Positions 14,002 to 21,627 of a stretch of DNA of 46,662 nucleotides are shown here, in pieces. The stretch lies in assembly GCA_046760905.1 (NCBI GenBank), contig JBHIFB010000004.1:1-46662 (forward strand), given 5' to 3'. This DNA comes from JBHIFB01 sp046760905 (GTDB lineage: Bacteria > Gemmatimonadota > CAZMKB01). The position numbers and the translations under genes were made by a program. Each line of letters opens with the position of its first letter. The stretch's first letter is position 1. The notes under the pieces were generated by a model, which saw nothing but the letters and a program-made list of their open reading frames with translations, had not been told where the DNA came from and did not search any database.

Positions 14002-15519
14002 ATGAAAACACTCGTTTCCATATTAATAGCGGTGACGCTATCTTACAGCGACGGGATGGCTCTATATCCCGAGGATCTGAAAATAGATGTGTGGCTCGAC
14101 CGTGGAGACGGCGCAGTATACAACATGGGAGATCCTGTAACCGTCTATTTCAAGACGAATGCGGACTGCTTCGTCACTGTCTACAACATAGACACAGAAG
14201 GCTACATCAACATCCTGTTTCCGAGCTACCCGGGTGAGGGAAACTTTATAGAGGGCAATAAAACATATTTCGTACCTGCAAACACACACGATGATTTCTT
14301 CATCATAGATGAACCCACTGGACAGGGTTACATCGAAGCGGTAGCCTCCTCGAAACCGTTCTACCTCGAAGGGTGGCCATTTTACACTCAGAAAGGTGCT
14401 GAGGGGCATTACGCAGGCGAAGCGATCGAGAGGATAACAGGTGACCCGTTTCTCGCTATCGAGGAGATAAACAACAAGATTCTTCCCTTCGGCGAGGACA
14501 CGGAATATGTGGATGATTTCTCGGTATACTATGTTGAGGAGGTGGTAAGCTATCCACGCTATGTCTGCAATGACTGCCACGTTCCGACATACTACCATTA
14601 CGATCCTTACTACTACCCATGCACCTATGTGGACATCGTGATATTCGATTACTGGTGGTACAACAGGTGGTTCTACTGTGATTACTGGTGGGTGGATTAC
14701 TACTACTTTTACGACTACTACTACTACGCGCCGCCACCCGCGTATCTGGGAAGACGTTACACCCGGAAGTACGGTTACACAACGAAGGAGAACCGGCGCT
14801 ATACAACGAAGGGTTACCAGGACAAGGGAGGCACCGTAAGGGTGAACGATTATTACAGGGGAAAGGATGTCTTCAGAGGGGATTTCAAGAAGGCTATCGA
14901 TGTCAAGAGCAATCCTGTCGTTAACTATAAATTGCCCCAGATGCGAGATGAGGCCGGTTATGTTTCGAGCAGTGTGAAGAAACATGCACCTGCAACAGAA
15001 AGCGGCGGCGAAGGAGCCATCCTGGGAAGGAAATCCCCCTCCGGTGTGGCCGGATCCGATTACCGGCAATTGAGAGATGTGCAGAAAAAATCACCAGCCA
15101 GGGAGGAAGGCGAAACAGGTATCCAACAGAGAAGAAGGGCGACTGGCAAATCACCTCGAGCAGATAGGAGTCAGTCTCGATCCGGCGGATCTGAAATCAG
15201 GAAATCAGCCAGACCACCGGGTGATGAGGCATACAGCAGACCAGGGCGCGGTAAATCTGTCACCAGAAAAGCTCCTGCACAGGATAGGGGGAGAGGCAGG
15301 GTCGAATCCAGGGAGGAATACAGGCTGAGGGGATGGGATAGGAAAAGTGCCGGGAGTTCCAAGAGAAGCTCCGGAATATCAATCATCAAATCCCGTCCCA
15401 GGCAATCGTCGGCCCCAGGGAGCGTATCGAGGCATCGTCCGGCCTCTCGGGCAGCTTCAAAGCCCCATGGTAGATCAAGCATCTCACGTGGTTCTGGACC
15501 GAGAGTAAGAAGAAAGTAA
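14002..15519 (+). CDS. secreted DUF4384-type protein with Tyr/Trp-rich segment and basic tail
   Basis: 505 residues. Residues 1-22 are a signal peptide (MKTLVSILIAVTLSYSDGMA). Residues 25-150 match the DUF4384 domain: DRGDGAVYNMGDPVTVYFKT, DCFVTVYNIDTEGYINILFP, and KTYFVPANTHDDFFIIDEPTG. Residues about 180-245 are extraordinarily rich in Tyr and Trp, including blocks such as CDYWWVDYYYFYDYYYYAPP. From about 260 to the end the protein is low-complexity and strongly basic (Arg, Ser, Gly, Lys), with little predicted fold. A surface or envelope location is likely. The frame is open upstream to 13816, but GGTGGGAG precedes ATG 14002 and the signal peptide starts there. Expression probably depends on sigma54. 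Confidence 0.75.
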   Translation: MKTLVSILIAVTLSYSDGMALYPEDLKIDVWLDRGDGAVYNMGDPVTVYFKTNADCFVTVYNIDTEGYINILFPSYPGEGNFIEGNKTYFVPANTHDDFFIIDEPTGQGYIEAVASSKPFYLEGWPFYTQKGAEGHYAGEAIERITGDPFLAIEEINNKILPFGEDTEYVDDFSVYYVEEVVSYPRYVCNDCHVPTYYHYDPYYYPCTYVDIVIFDYWWYNRWFYCDYWWVDYYYFYDYYYYAPPPAYLGRRYTRKYGYTTKENRRYTTKGYQDKGGTVRVNDYYRGKDVFRGDFKKAIDVKSNPVVNYKLPQMRDEAGYVSSSVKKHAPATESGGEGAILGRKSPSGVAGSDYRQLRDVQKKSPAREEGETGIQQRRRATGKSPRADRSQSRSGGSEIRKSARPPGDEAYSRPGRGKSVTRKAPAQDRGRGRVESREEYRLRGWDRKSAGSSKRSSGISIIKSRPRQSSAPGSVSRHRPASRAASKPHGRSSISRGSGPRVRRK

Positions 15520-15540
15520 GGAAAAGAAAGAGTTGCATAT

Positions 15541-15597
15541 CTCCCCGAGGCGGGGAGCGAGGAGAGGGCCATCCGAGAAGGATGGTCCTTTTTTTCT
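15541..15597 (+). terminator. double-hairpin rho-independent terminator
   Basis: A first stem CTCCCCG-AGG-CGGGGAG (15541-15557) is followed by AGGGCCATCC (15565-15574) pairing with GGATGGTCCT (15580-15589) over ten bases with one G-U, then a run of seven T. It ends transcription of the DUF4384 gene. Confidence 0.85.
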
Positions 15598-15706
15598 TCT
15601 TTCGACAATGTAAGGATAGGTTTATATTAGTTATCGAAAGTCAGTCTCCTCCAGATTTACATATGCTTCGTACCCTTTTAAATCCTGACATACAGGACGT
15701 TAAAGT

Positions 15707-16462
15707 GTGATGTGGCGACTGCGTTCTTTCTTTCTCATTCTTTCTGTTGTGGCTTACACGATTTTCTTCGGGATTTGGGCGATCTGTATCTCTCCTTTTG
15801 ACAGGAGAGGTGATTTCATCCAGAAAATCGCCATCGTATGGGCAAAGATGATCATCTGGACTAATCTTATAAAAGTCGGTTTGAGCACGGACCAGCAACT
15901 CGGCTCCGGGCCTTATGTCGTTGTCTGCAACCACCAGAGTCTTCTCGACATCCCGGCTCTTCTGGTTTCCCTGCCCTTCGAGTATAGAATGGTAGCCAAG
16001 AGAGAGTTGTTTCGCATCCCCATCTTCGGATGGGGTATGAAACTGGCCGGGTATATCGAGGTGGATCGCGGGGATACGAGAAAGGCGATCCGGGGAATGT
16101 CTGCGGCGGATATGAAGATAGAGGAGGGCAAATCGATCGTGATATTCGCCGAGGGCACCCGGAGCAGGGACGGAAACCTTCTTCCCCTTAAAAAGGGAGC
16201 ATTCGTCCTGGCTATAAAAAACGGTGTTCCCATTCTTCCCTGCATTATACACGGCGGTCATTCCCTCCTCCCGAAAGGGACCCTCAGAATGGGAAATGCC
16301 AGGATGAGAGTTCACCTCGGAAATCCTATCAGCACCGAGGGTCTTTCTCACGATGACAGAGACAGTCTCAGGCGCGAGGTTGAATCCTGGATGAGAAAGG
16401 CACTTTCCGGATTTAACCAATCGAATCATTCCGGGTCTAAGAAAGATGAAGGGAGAATATGA
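15707..16462 (+). CDS. plsC: 1-acyl-sn-glycerol-3-phosphate acyltransferase
   Basis: 251 residues. It acylates lysophosphatidic acid to phosphatidic acid at the inner membrane. An N-terminal hydrophobic segment (residues 6-27) anchors it. The catalytic NHxxxxD box is N75-HQSLLD81; the substrate-binding FAEGTRS is at 147-153; VDRGD and VPILPCIIHG complete the family blocks. The start is GTG 15707, nine bases after AGGA; this AGGA lies in a small inverted repeat TCCTG-ACATA-CAGGA that could mask it. It overlaps the following sigma-factor gene by four bases, so lipid synthesis and the envelope-stress operon are translated together. Confidence 0.92.
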   Translation: MMWRLRSFFLILSVVAYTIFFGIWAICISPFDRRGDFIQKIAIVWAKMIIWTNLIKVGLSTDQQLGSGPYVVVCNHQSLLDIPALLVSLPFEYRMVAKRELFRIPIFGWGMKLAGYIEVDRGDTRKAIRGMSAADMKIEEGKSIVIFAEGTRSRDGNLLPLKKGAFVLAIKNGVPILPCIIHGGHSLLPKGTLRMGNARMRVHLGNPISTEGLSHDDRDSLRREVESWMRKALSGFNQSNHSGSKKDEGRI

Positions 16463-17019
16463 GCCTGAAGGATGATGGAAGTCTTGTTGCCCTGTGTAAA
16501 TCCGGTGACAGAGAAGCATTTGGAGAACTCGTGAGAAGGTACCAGAGGCCGGTATACTACCTGGCTCTGAGACTCATTGGTGATAGCGATGAGGCCAACG
16601 ACCTGGCTCAGGAAGTCTTCCTCAGGGCATACAGAGGGATTGAGAACTTCCGTGGGAGCTCTACTTTCAAAACCTGGCTCTACACGATCGCGAACAATCT
16701 GATCAAGAATCATTACAGGAGCGCGAGGCGCCGGATGACTGTTTCCATTGAAGGGAGGGAGATTCCAGTGAATGCCGACGAGATGGAAAACCTCTTGAGC
16801 AAGGAAATGTCTGAGATATTGAGAGGCGCCATAGCGGAGCTTCCATACAAACAGCGGATGGCACTCACTCTGAGAATATATGATGGGCTCACTCACCGGG
16901 AGATAGCTGACGTGCTCGGCTGCTCTGAAGGAACGGTAAAGGTGAACTTCCACCATGCGATAAACAGCCTCAGGAAAAGGATGGTTCCCATCGGGAAAGG
17001 TGGCAGAAATGAATTGTGA
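16459..17019 (+). CDS. ECF (RpoE-like) sigma factor
   Basis: 186 residues with the two domains of extracytoplasmic-function sigma factors: region 2 (ALCKSGDREAFGELVRRYQRP, then DEANDLAQEVFLRAYRGI) and region 4 (AELPYKQRMALTLRIYDGLT, then HREIADVLGCSEGTVKVNFH). It directs RNA polymerase to a small regulon. The start codon overlaps the plsC stop, and the end overlaps an anti-sigma factor gene, which is the standard arrangement for a sigma factor held inactive at the membrane. The Spy-like gene downstream suggests envelope stress as the signal. Confidence 0.93.
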   Translation: MSLKDDGSLVALCKSGDREAFGELVRRYQRPVYYLALRLIGDSDEANDLAQEVFLRAYRGIENFRGSSTFKTWLYTIANNLIKNHYRSARRRMTVSIEGREIPVNADEMENLLSKEMSEILRGAIAELPYKQRMALTLRIYDGLTHREIADVLGCSEGTVKVNFHHAINSLRKRMVPIGKGGRNEL

Positions 17020-17683
17020 GAAGCTACGTTCACTACTCCCGTTCTATGTATTGGGTGATCTTGAAAAAGAGGACGGGGAAACCGTGGATGAACACGTCGC
17101 TGTCTGCAACAGATGTGCGGAAGAGGTTGGTGCACTTAAAGATTTGATCGGGCAGCTCGCCAAGGATCATATTACTGATCCGGGAGAGGATTTCTGGCGG
17201 GGATTCGAAGCCTCCGTGATGGAGAGGGTGGAAGAGCTTGGGAGAGAAAGATCCTGGTCAGTAATCGAATCCATGAAAAAGCTACTTTTTCCGGTTCCTG
17301 AGATGAGGTTTGCCAGGACACTTGCCTATGCCGCCTCGATAGCCTCGGTTGCAATCCTGGGAAGCCTGTTCGCCTGGAGAGCTCATCTCCACTACACTAG
17401 TCAATTCGAGGAGATGGCATCTCTTGAGAGCCCTTTTGAGAGCATCTCCGGTACCGATTTTTCTTACGCTGACTATATCGAAGAGCTGACCGGCGATGAA
17501 CTGGAGCTCGTTTCGAGGGCTGTGTCTGGATGGGGGATTGAAGTGCCCCCTTACCAGCGCGATATCTTACTGGGAATAACAGATGAGAGCGAGTATGAGA
17601 TGTATGAAGAGATAGAATATATGGAACAAGAGGAGCTGAATCTGCTTTACGAGGAAATCGAAAAATGGGAACGCAGTTCATGA
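17009..17683 (+). CDS. zf-HC2 anti-sigma factor
   Basis: 224 residues. The N-terminal zinc-binding anti-sigma domain is seen as MNCEKLRSLLPFYVLGDL with Cys3 and the HxxxCxxC motif at His29, Cys33, Cys36. A single membrane helix lies near 108-126 (TLAYAASIASVAILGSLFAW). The C-terminal part is acidic and would be periplasmic. It overlaps the sigma factor gene by 11 bases. An in-frame GTG at 17000 is possible, but ATG 17009 gives the usual family N-terminus and follows AAAGGTGG. It would bind and hold the ECF sigma factor at the inner membrane. Confidence 0.88.
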   Translation: MNCEKLRSLLPFYVLGDLEKEDGETVDEHVAVCNRCAEEVGALKDLIGQLAKDHITDPGEDFWRGFEASVMERVEELGRERSWSVIESMKKLLFPVPEMRFARTLAYAASIASVAILGSLFAWRAHLHYTSQFEEMASLESPFESISGTDFSYADYIEELTGDELELVSRAVSGWGIEVPPYQRDILLGITDESEYEMYEEIEYMEQEELNLLYEEIEKWERSS

Positions 17684-17706
17684 TAACTCAAAAGGAGGGG
17701 ATATCC

Positions 17707-18231
17707 ATGAGAACATTGTTGTCAGTGGTAGCTGGATGTATGCTGTTACTATGCACAGGGAATTTACTGTCCCAGGAGATCATAGAGGAGCGAGAAAAGG
17801 TCAAGGAGAGGATCAACATGATCCGGATGTGGAAGATGATGGAGGTGCTTGATCTGTCCCGTGAACAGAGTGAACAGCTGTTTCCTGTGCTCGAGCGGAT
17901 TGAAGAAAAGAGAAGGGAGCTTTTTCAAGATCGTGGACGAACCATAAGGGAGCTCAGAAATACGGTGAAGGGGGAAAACCCAGACGAAGACGCACTCAGA
18001 GAGCTGATGGGAAGGTTGGAGAAGAATCACGAAGATCTCGAGGGACTGTACAGGGAGGAAAGGAGTGCGGTTGGAAAAGTTCTCGATATTGCTCAACAGG
18101 CACGCTACCTGATTTTCAAGGAGAATTTCGAGCGAGAGCTCCGAAGCATCATAAGAGATGTGAAAGAACGACCTTTCGAGAAGCCAAGATATGAAATCCA
18201 GAGGGATGAAAGGGCCCGGGAAAGGTTTTAG
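17707..18231 (+). CDS. Spy/CpxP-like periplasmic helical protein
   Basis: 174 residues. A signal peptide (residues 1-22, ending NLLSQ) is followed by an almost entirely helical, highly charged protein with the pattern MMEVLDLSREQSEQLFPVLE, EKRRELFQDR and EDLEGLYREERSAVGKVLDI. This is the layout of Spy/CpxP and zinc-resistance-associated proteins, periplasmic chaperones or metal-stress sensors. The start is ATG 17707, eight bases after AAGGAGGGG; a longer frame from 17665 is less likely. It is the last gene of the plsC-sigma-anti-sigma operon and could either sense stress or be a target. Confidence 0.75.
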   Translation: MRTLLSVVAGCMLLLCTGNLLSQEIIEEREKVKERINMIRMWKMMEVLDLSREQSEQLFPVLERIEEKRRELFQDRGRTIRELRNTVKGENPDEDALRELMGRLEKNHEDLEGLYREERSAVGKVLDIAQQARYLIFKENFERELRSIIRDVKERPFEKPRYEIQRDERARERF

Positions 18232-18290
18232 GCATCGTCCCTTGCGGCAAGGAATTCTAATTTAACCAGCCACTACCGTCAATCTTCCGC

Positions 18291-18319
18291 TTGACATACC
18301 AGTGGATTTATGATATGGT
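18291..18319 (+). promoter_or_regulatory. sigma70-type promoter
   Basis: TTGACA at 18291-18296, a 17-base spacer, and TATGGT at 18314-18319. It would drive the small membrane protein at 18511 with a 5' leader of about 185 bases. Confidence 0.55.
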
Positions 18320-18510
18320 TCAGTGCAGAAAACTTACGGTTCTCTCGTGTTCCGTTCTCGTCCTTGCGACATTCTCGTGATGAATCATGAAGTACGGCTC
18401 TAGTCGGTCAGTTTTATCAATATTTTCCACATACAGTAGATGGCATCACGCGGATGAACGCATCCGGGAGCGGGTCGAGCAGTTGAACCCATTGTTTAAA
18501 GGGGGGAACA

Positions 18511-18762
18511 ATGAACCTCAGTCCTAAAGCTTTTGGACTCGCTCTTGGGATACTGGCCGGAGTGGCGATCTTCTTGGCCACACTCTGGATCGCAGCCATG
18601 AGTGGCGGGAATCATCTCATCATGCTGAAGCAGTTTTACTTTGGTTATTCCGTGTCTTTCGTAGGTGCCCTGGTAGGATTCGTCTATGCTTTCATAGATG
18701 GGTTCATAGCGGGGGCTCTTATTGCATGGCTCTATAACAAATTTGTCCCGGCAGCATCCTGA
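18511..18762 (+). CDS. small two-helix membrane protein
   Basis: 83 residues with two strong membrane segments (about 8-30 and 46-74). Similar small proteins in environmental genomes are sometimes labelled phage holins because of size and topology, but nothing phage-like surrounds this gene and I would not assign that role. The ribosome site AAAGGGGGG precedes ATG 18511. It converges on the next gene, with a hairpin between them. Confidence 0.6.
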   Translation: MNLSPKAFGLALGILAGVAIFLATLWIAAMSGGNHLIMLKQFYFGYSVSFVGALVGFVYAFIDGFIAGALIAWLYNKFVPAAS

Positions 18763-18767
18763 AGACC

Positions 18768-18795
18768 GGTAACCTTCTGCAGCTTTAACGTTACC
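18768..18795. terminator. hairpin between convergent genes
   Basis: GGTAAC (18768-18773) and GTTACC (18790-18795) form a 6-bp stem between two convergent genes. There is no T-run, so a terminator role in both directions is only possible. Confidence 0.3.
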
Positions 18796-19612
18796 CCGCT
18801 GTCCCGGGTTTCTCGAAAAGAGAGTCCGGCAGTGAAGGATTGATCTCATAATCCAGCACGGTTGTTTCCTGAACGAGTATTCCGTTCAGGAAGATGTTCA
18901 CCTTGTATGGGAGTTTCAGACCTTTCTTTTCCCGGAAGGAGAGAAAATCAAGCCTCATGTGCTCCTCTGTCGTGCCTGCGTAGACAGGATAGTCTATCCG
19001 TTTTACCAGGAAATCTTCCATCGCGATCCACAGGGTGAATTCGTCGGAATCCGGGTCAATAACATAGATCATGTAATGTGGTTTACCCTCAATGAATGAT
19101 TTGCCTTTAATCATAGCCAGGGAAGCGGAATCAGTGGCCTGGATGAGAAAGTTCGGAAAATGCTTTAGTGATTTCCTCAGAATCTCGCGGGTTCGCAGAT
19201 CACCATCACTGACAACGCCATTTTCCATAACCCATGCCATTCCGTTGTCGTAAGCCTGAATATAGGTTTCGGCACCAATATGGGCTTCACTCCTCATTCG
19301 ATTCGGAAAACGGTAGTAAGCTTTTTCCGTTGCCGTCTCCCCGCCTTCTGATTTTAACAACGATGTTGTATTCATCTGTATCGCTTTGAGTGAGGAAATC
19401 GTTTTCGATCCACCGTAGGCACCTTCGGCCCTTATGAGTATGTTATACGCAGACAGATCCAGAGCGTTTGTTTTACTTTCTACGCCCTCTTCAGAAACAG
19501 ACTGGCGACCGGGAGGTTCCTTCTTTTCTGTGAACGGGATGATAAATATAAGGAGGCTGATCAGAAGAGCTGCAAACAGCACATAGAGATAAGGTGCCTT
19601 CGACTTTTCCAT
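18791..19612 (-). CDS. membrane-anchored LolA-like lipoprotein-carrier-fold protein
   Basis: 273 residues. An N-terminal membrane anchor (about 6-26, YLYVLFAALLISLLIFIIPF) precedes a domain with the LolA-fold pattern: YNILIRAEGAYGGSKTISSL, AYYRFPNRMRSEA, then TYIQAYDNGMAWVMENG and a C-terminal LDFLSFREKKGLKLPYKVNI. LolA-type folds carry lipids or lipoproteins in the periplasm; here the domain seems tethered to the inner membrane. The frame extends ten residues further up, but GGAAGG stands at good distance before ATG 19612. No lolB or lolCDE neighbours are present, so the cargo is unknown. Confidence 0.65.
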   Translation of the reverse strand: MEKSKAPYLYVLFAALLISLLIFIIPFTEKKEPPGRQSVSEEGVESKTNALDLSAYNILIRAEGAYGGSKTISSLKAIQMNTTSLLKSEGGETATEKAYYRFPNRMRSEAHIGAETYIQAYDNGMAWVMENGVVSDGDLRTREILRKSLKHFPNFLIQATDSASLAMIKGKSFIEGKPHYMIYVIDPDSDEFTLWIAMEDFLVKRIDYPVYAGTTEEHMRLDFLSFREKKGLKLPYKVNIFLNGILVQETTVLDYEINPSLPDSLFEKPGTAG

Positions 19613-19642
19613 GCTCGAAACACCTTCCTTTCGAATTACCAA

Positions 19643-19669
19643 TTTATAATAGCATGCATGCTTTGTAAA
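19643..19669 (-). promoter_or_regulatory. promoter with palindromic operator for the LolA-like gene
   Basis: On the minus strand, TTTACA (19669-19664) and TATAAA (19648-19643) are 15 bases apart. The spacer contains AGCATGCATGCT (19662-19651), a perfect 12-bp palindrome. Its location between the -35 and -10 elements would suit a repressor. Confidence 0.4.
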
Positions 19670-19813
19670 GTCCAGAGTCAGAGTGAACTGTTCTCAATCG
19701 TCAGATTCGGTGCTAGTCATGATCATAATCATCGAACGGGCTTTGATATATGTTCACTGCGGGCTGTGATTCTGACGGATTGTACCGGTATGAAACGGTG
19801 AAATAAAAAAAGC

Positions 19814-19841
19814 TTGAAATTATCACTCTTACTGTTATAAA
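19814..19841 (+). promoter_or_regulatory. sigma70-type promoter of the sigma factor gene
   Basis: TTGAAA at 19814-19819, a 16-base spacer and TATAAA at 19836-19841, about 80 bases before the start codon at 19922. Confidence 0.5.
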
Positions 19842-19921
19842 TTATCGATTGTAGAATATACTTATATAAGTTATAGCAGTTTTAACGTATTATCACTCCC
19901 CCTATCAGCCTTGAGGGATTA

Positions 19922-20776
19922 ATGGAAACGACCGGTTCCAGGTATCAACCAGATGATGCACTTCTCAGGATCTACTTCAAGGAGATCGGGAAGTACCCGC
20001 CCCTGTCCCGTGAGGCGGAATTCAATCTTGCCAGTAAGGCCAGGAAGGGTGATAAAAAAGCCCTGGAGCAGTTGGTCAGATCGAACCTGCGGTTTGTCAT
20101 AAGAGTCGCCAAGAAATACCAAAACAGAGGCCTATCACTCTCGGATCTCATCGCTGAAGGGAATATAGGGCTCATGAGAGCAGCTCTTAAATACGATGAG
20201 AAGCGAAATATAAAATTCATCTCATACGCCATCTGGTGGATAAGGCAGGCCATACTTCAGGCCCTGGCCGAGCAATCCAGACTCTTTCGTGTACCATTGA
20301 ACAGGGCTGACCTCTTTCACAAACTCAGCCGTAAGGCAGGCGTCCTTACCCAGCAGTTCGGCAGAGATCCTACAGACGAAGAAATGGCCAGAGAAATGGG
20401 CTTACCGCTTGAAGATATAGATTCACTCCTGGTTCTGACGCGTTCACCCCTGTCTCTGGATGCACCCATTGCAACCGGCGATGAGAGTGAACTCACAAAC
20501 TATATTCCGGATGAGATTCATCCCAATCCCGAAGAGGTTGCTTTTGAGAAAATGAGAACCGCTGCAATCAACAGGGCTCTCTCAAAACTCAACGAGAGAG
20601 AGGCGAAAGTATTAAGGCTTTATTTTGGACTGGATGGGGAGGAGAATCACACTCTCGAGGAAATCGGAAAAGATGAAGGGATTACAAGGGAAAGGGTGAG
20701 GCAGATTAAGAAACATGCTCTGAAGAAGCTGAGACAGAAGTCAAGGGCAGAGATTCTAAAGGCTTTTTTGGAGTGA
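19922..20776 (+). CDS. rpoD: primary-type (RpoD/SigA-like) sigma factor, short form
   Basis: 284 residues with regions 1.2 to 4.2 but no region 1.1 and no non-conserved insert. Region 1.2 is LLRIYFKEIGKYPPLSREAE; region 2 includes NLRFVIRVAKKY and FISYAIWWIRQAILQAL; region 4 ends EEIGKDEGITRERVRQIKKH. This short form is typical of Bacteroidetes and allied phyla, where it is the main sigma factor. It could also be a group 2 factor if the genome has a longer RpoD. GAGGG precedes ATG 19922. It is transcribed alone. Confidence 0.85.
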   Translation: METTGSRYQPDDALLRIYFKEIGKYPPLSREAEFNLASKARKGDKKALEQLVRSNLRFVIRVAKKYQNRGLSLSDLIAEGNIGLMRAALKYDEKRNIKFISYAIWWIRQAILQALAEQSRLFRVPLNRADLFHKLSRKAGVLTQQFGRDPTDEEMAREMGLPLEDIDSLLVLTRSPLSLDAPIATGDESELTNYIPDEIHPNPEEVAFEKMRTAAINRALSKLNEREAKVLRLYFGLDGEENHTLEEIGKDEGITRERVRQIKKHALKKLRQKSRAEILKAFLE

Positions 20777-20878
20777 TGTGATGGAGGCTTCGACATCCTG
20801 ATAAATCAGGGAATAATGAACTTCAGGCTCTCTAACAGCGAAGGAGGTGATGATTAGGGATTGTAAAAAAGGAGCCGG

Positions 20879-20965
20879 ATGCTGAATGTATATTCACAGC
20901 CAGAGCCAATGCAGAGTAAATCCAGAATAGAAGGAGTAGACGATGAAGAGAGCTATCTCACTTAA
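20879..20965 (+). CDS. possible 28-residue ORF overlapping the pal start
   Basis: ATG 20879, five bases after AAAGGAG, opens a frame of 28 codons that ends 23 bases inside pal. It could couple translation to pal or be chance. It has no recognisable features. Confidence 0.2.
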   Translation: MLNVYSQPEPMQSKSRIEGVDDEESYLT

Positions 20966-21491
20966 AGGATATTTTATGGCATTCCTCTTCCTGACCATCG
21001 CTGTGGGGAGTTGTGGAAAAAAACAACCTCCACCCAAGATAGAGGAACCAGTCGTGGATGAGGAGGCACTCAGGCGGCAGGAAGAGGAGGAGAGAAGACG
21101 CAGAGAAGAGGAGGAAAGACGGAAAGAGGAGGAGAGGAAGAGGGTTTTTGAGGAAGAAATCTCTATCATGATCCATTTCGATTTCGACCGTTACAACATC
21201 AAGGATGAGTACAAGGATATACTTTCTAAGAAGGCTCAGTTGCTAAGGGAAAGGCCAACGGTAAAGATAAGAATAGAAGGCCATTGTGATGAGTGGGGAA
21301 CGAATGAATACAACCTTGCCCTTGGTGAGAGGAGAGCGAATGCTGCGAGGGAATTCCTCGAAGGGGCAGGGGTTTCGCCGGACAGGTTGACTACAGTTTC
21401 ATACGGGGAGGAACAGCCACTGGATCCAGGACATGACAAAGAAGCCTGGAGGAAAAACAGGAGGGCAGAATTTAAAATAGTTGAGTGGTAG
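20943..21491 (+). CDS. pal: peptidoglycan-associated lipoprotein
   Basis: 182 residues. Lipoprotein signal ends AVGSC (Cys24). Residues 36-72 are a highly charged helix of Glu and Arg repeats (EEEERRRREEEERRKEEERK), longer than the linker of E. coli Pal and likely a coiled coil. The C-terminal OmpA-like domain starts at about 76 (MIHFDFDRYNIKDEYKDIL) with the peptidoglycan-binding block IEGHCDEWGTNEYNLALGER and RRAEFKIVEW at the end. It ties the outer membrane to peptidoglycan. No tolAQRB genes are beside it. A terminator-like inverted repeat follows. Confidence 0.92.
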   Translation: MKRAISLKGYFMAFLFLTIAVGSCGKKQPPPKIEEPVVDEEALRRQEEEERRRREEEERRKEEERKRVFEEEISIMIHFDFDRYNIKDEYKDILSKKAQLLRERPTVKIRIEGHCDEWGTNEYNLALGERRANAAREFLEGAGVSPDRLTTVSYGEEQPLDPGHDKEAWRKNRRAEFKIVEW

Positions 21492-21515
21492 GATCCCTGA
21501 TCGGATCACTGGTAG

Positions 21516-21585
21516 AGGCCGTTTCCACTCGAACAGTAGATCACCTCATCCCGACTGGACGACCTGCGAGTGGAAATGGCCTTTT
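21516..21585 (+). terminator. long-loop terminator-like inverted repeat after pal
   Basis: AGGCCGTTTCCACTCG (21516-21531) pairs with CGAGTGGAAATGGCCT (21567-21582) over 16 bases with a single G-U, then TTTT. The loop of 35 bases is longer than in a usual terminator. Confidence 0.6.
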
Positions 21586-21627
21586 GGTTGGAAACTGCCC
21601 GTCGGTTGATTGTGAAGAGGATTACAG

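Larger units (their letters stand above)
19613..19921. other. divergent promoter region
   Basis: 309 bases between the LolA-like gene (minus) and the primary-type sigma factor gene (plus). It holds promoter candidates for both directions, listed separately, and a strongly AT-rich block at 19800-19890. Confidence 0.5.

Noticed and set aside
14062..15069. 335-codon minus-strand frame opposite the DUF4384 gene
   Set aside because: An antisense shadow produced by the biased codons of the Tyr-rich gene; no ribosome site or domain.
18511..18762. Phage holin and hence prophage
   Set aside because: Two-helix size fits, but no phage gene lies nearby; treated as a plain membrane protein.
20841..20885. 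11-residue leader peptide after AAGGAGGT
   Set aside because: The ribosome site is only one base from the ATG, too close to work.
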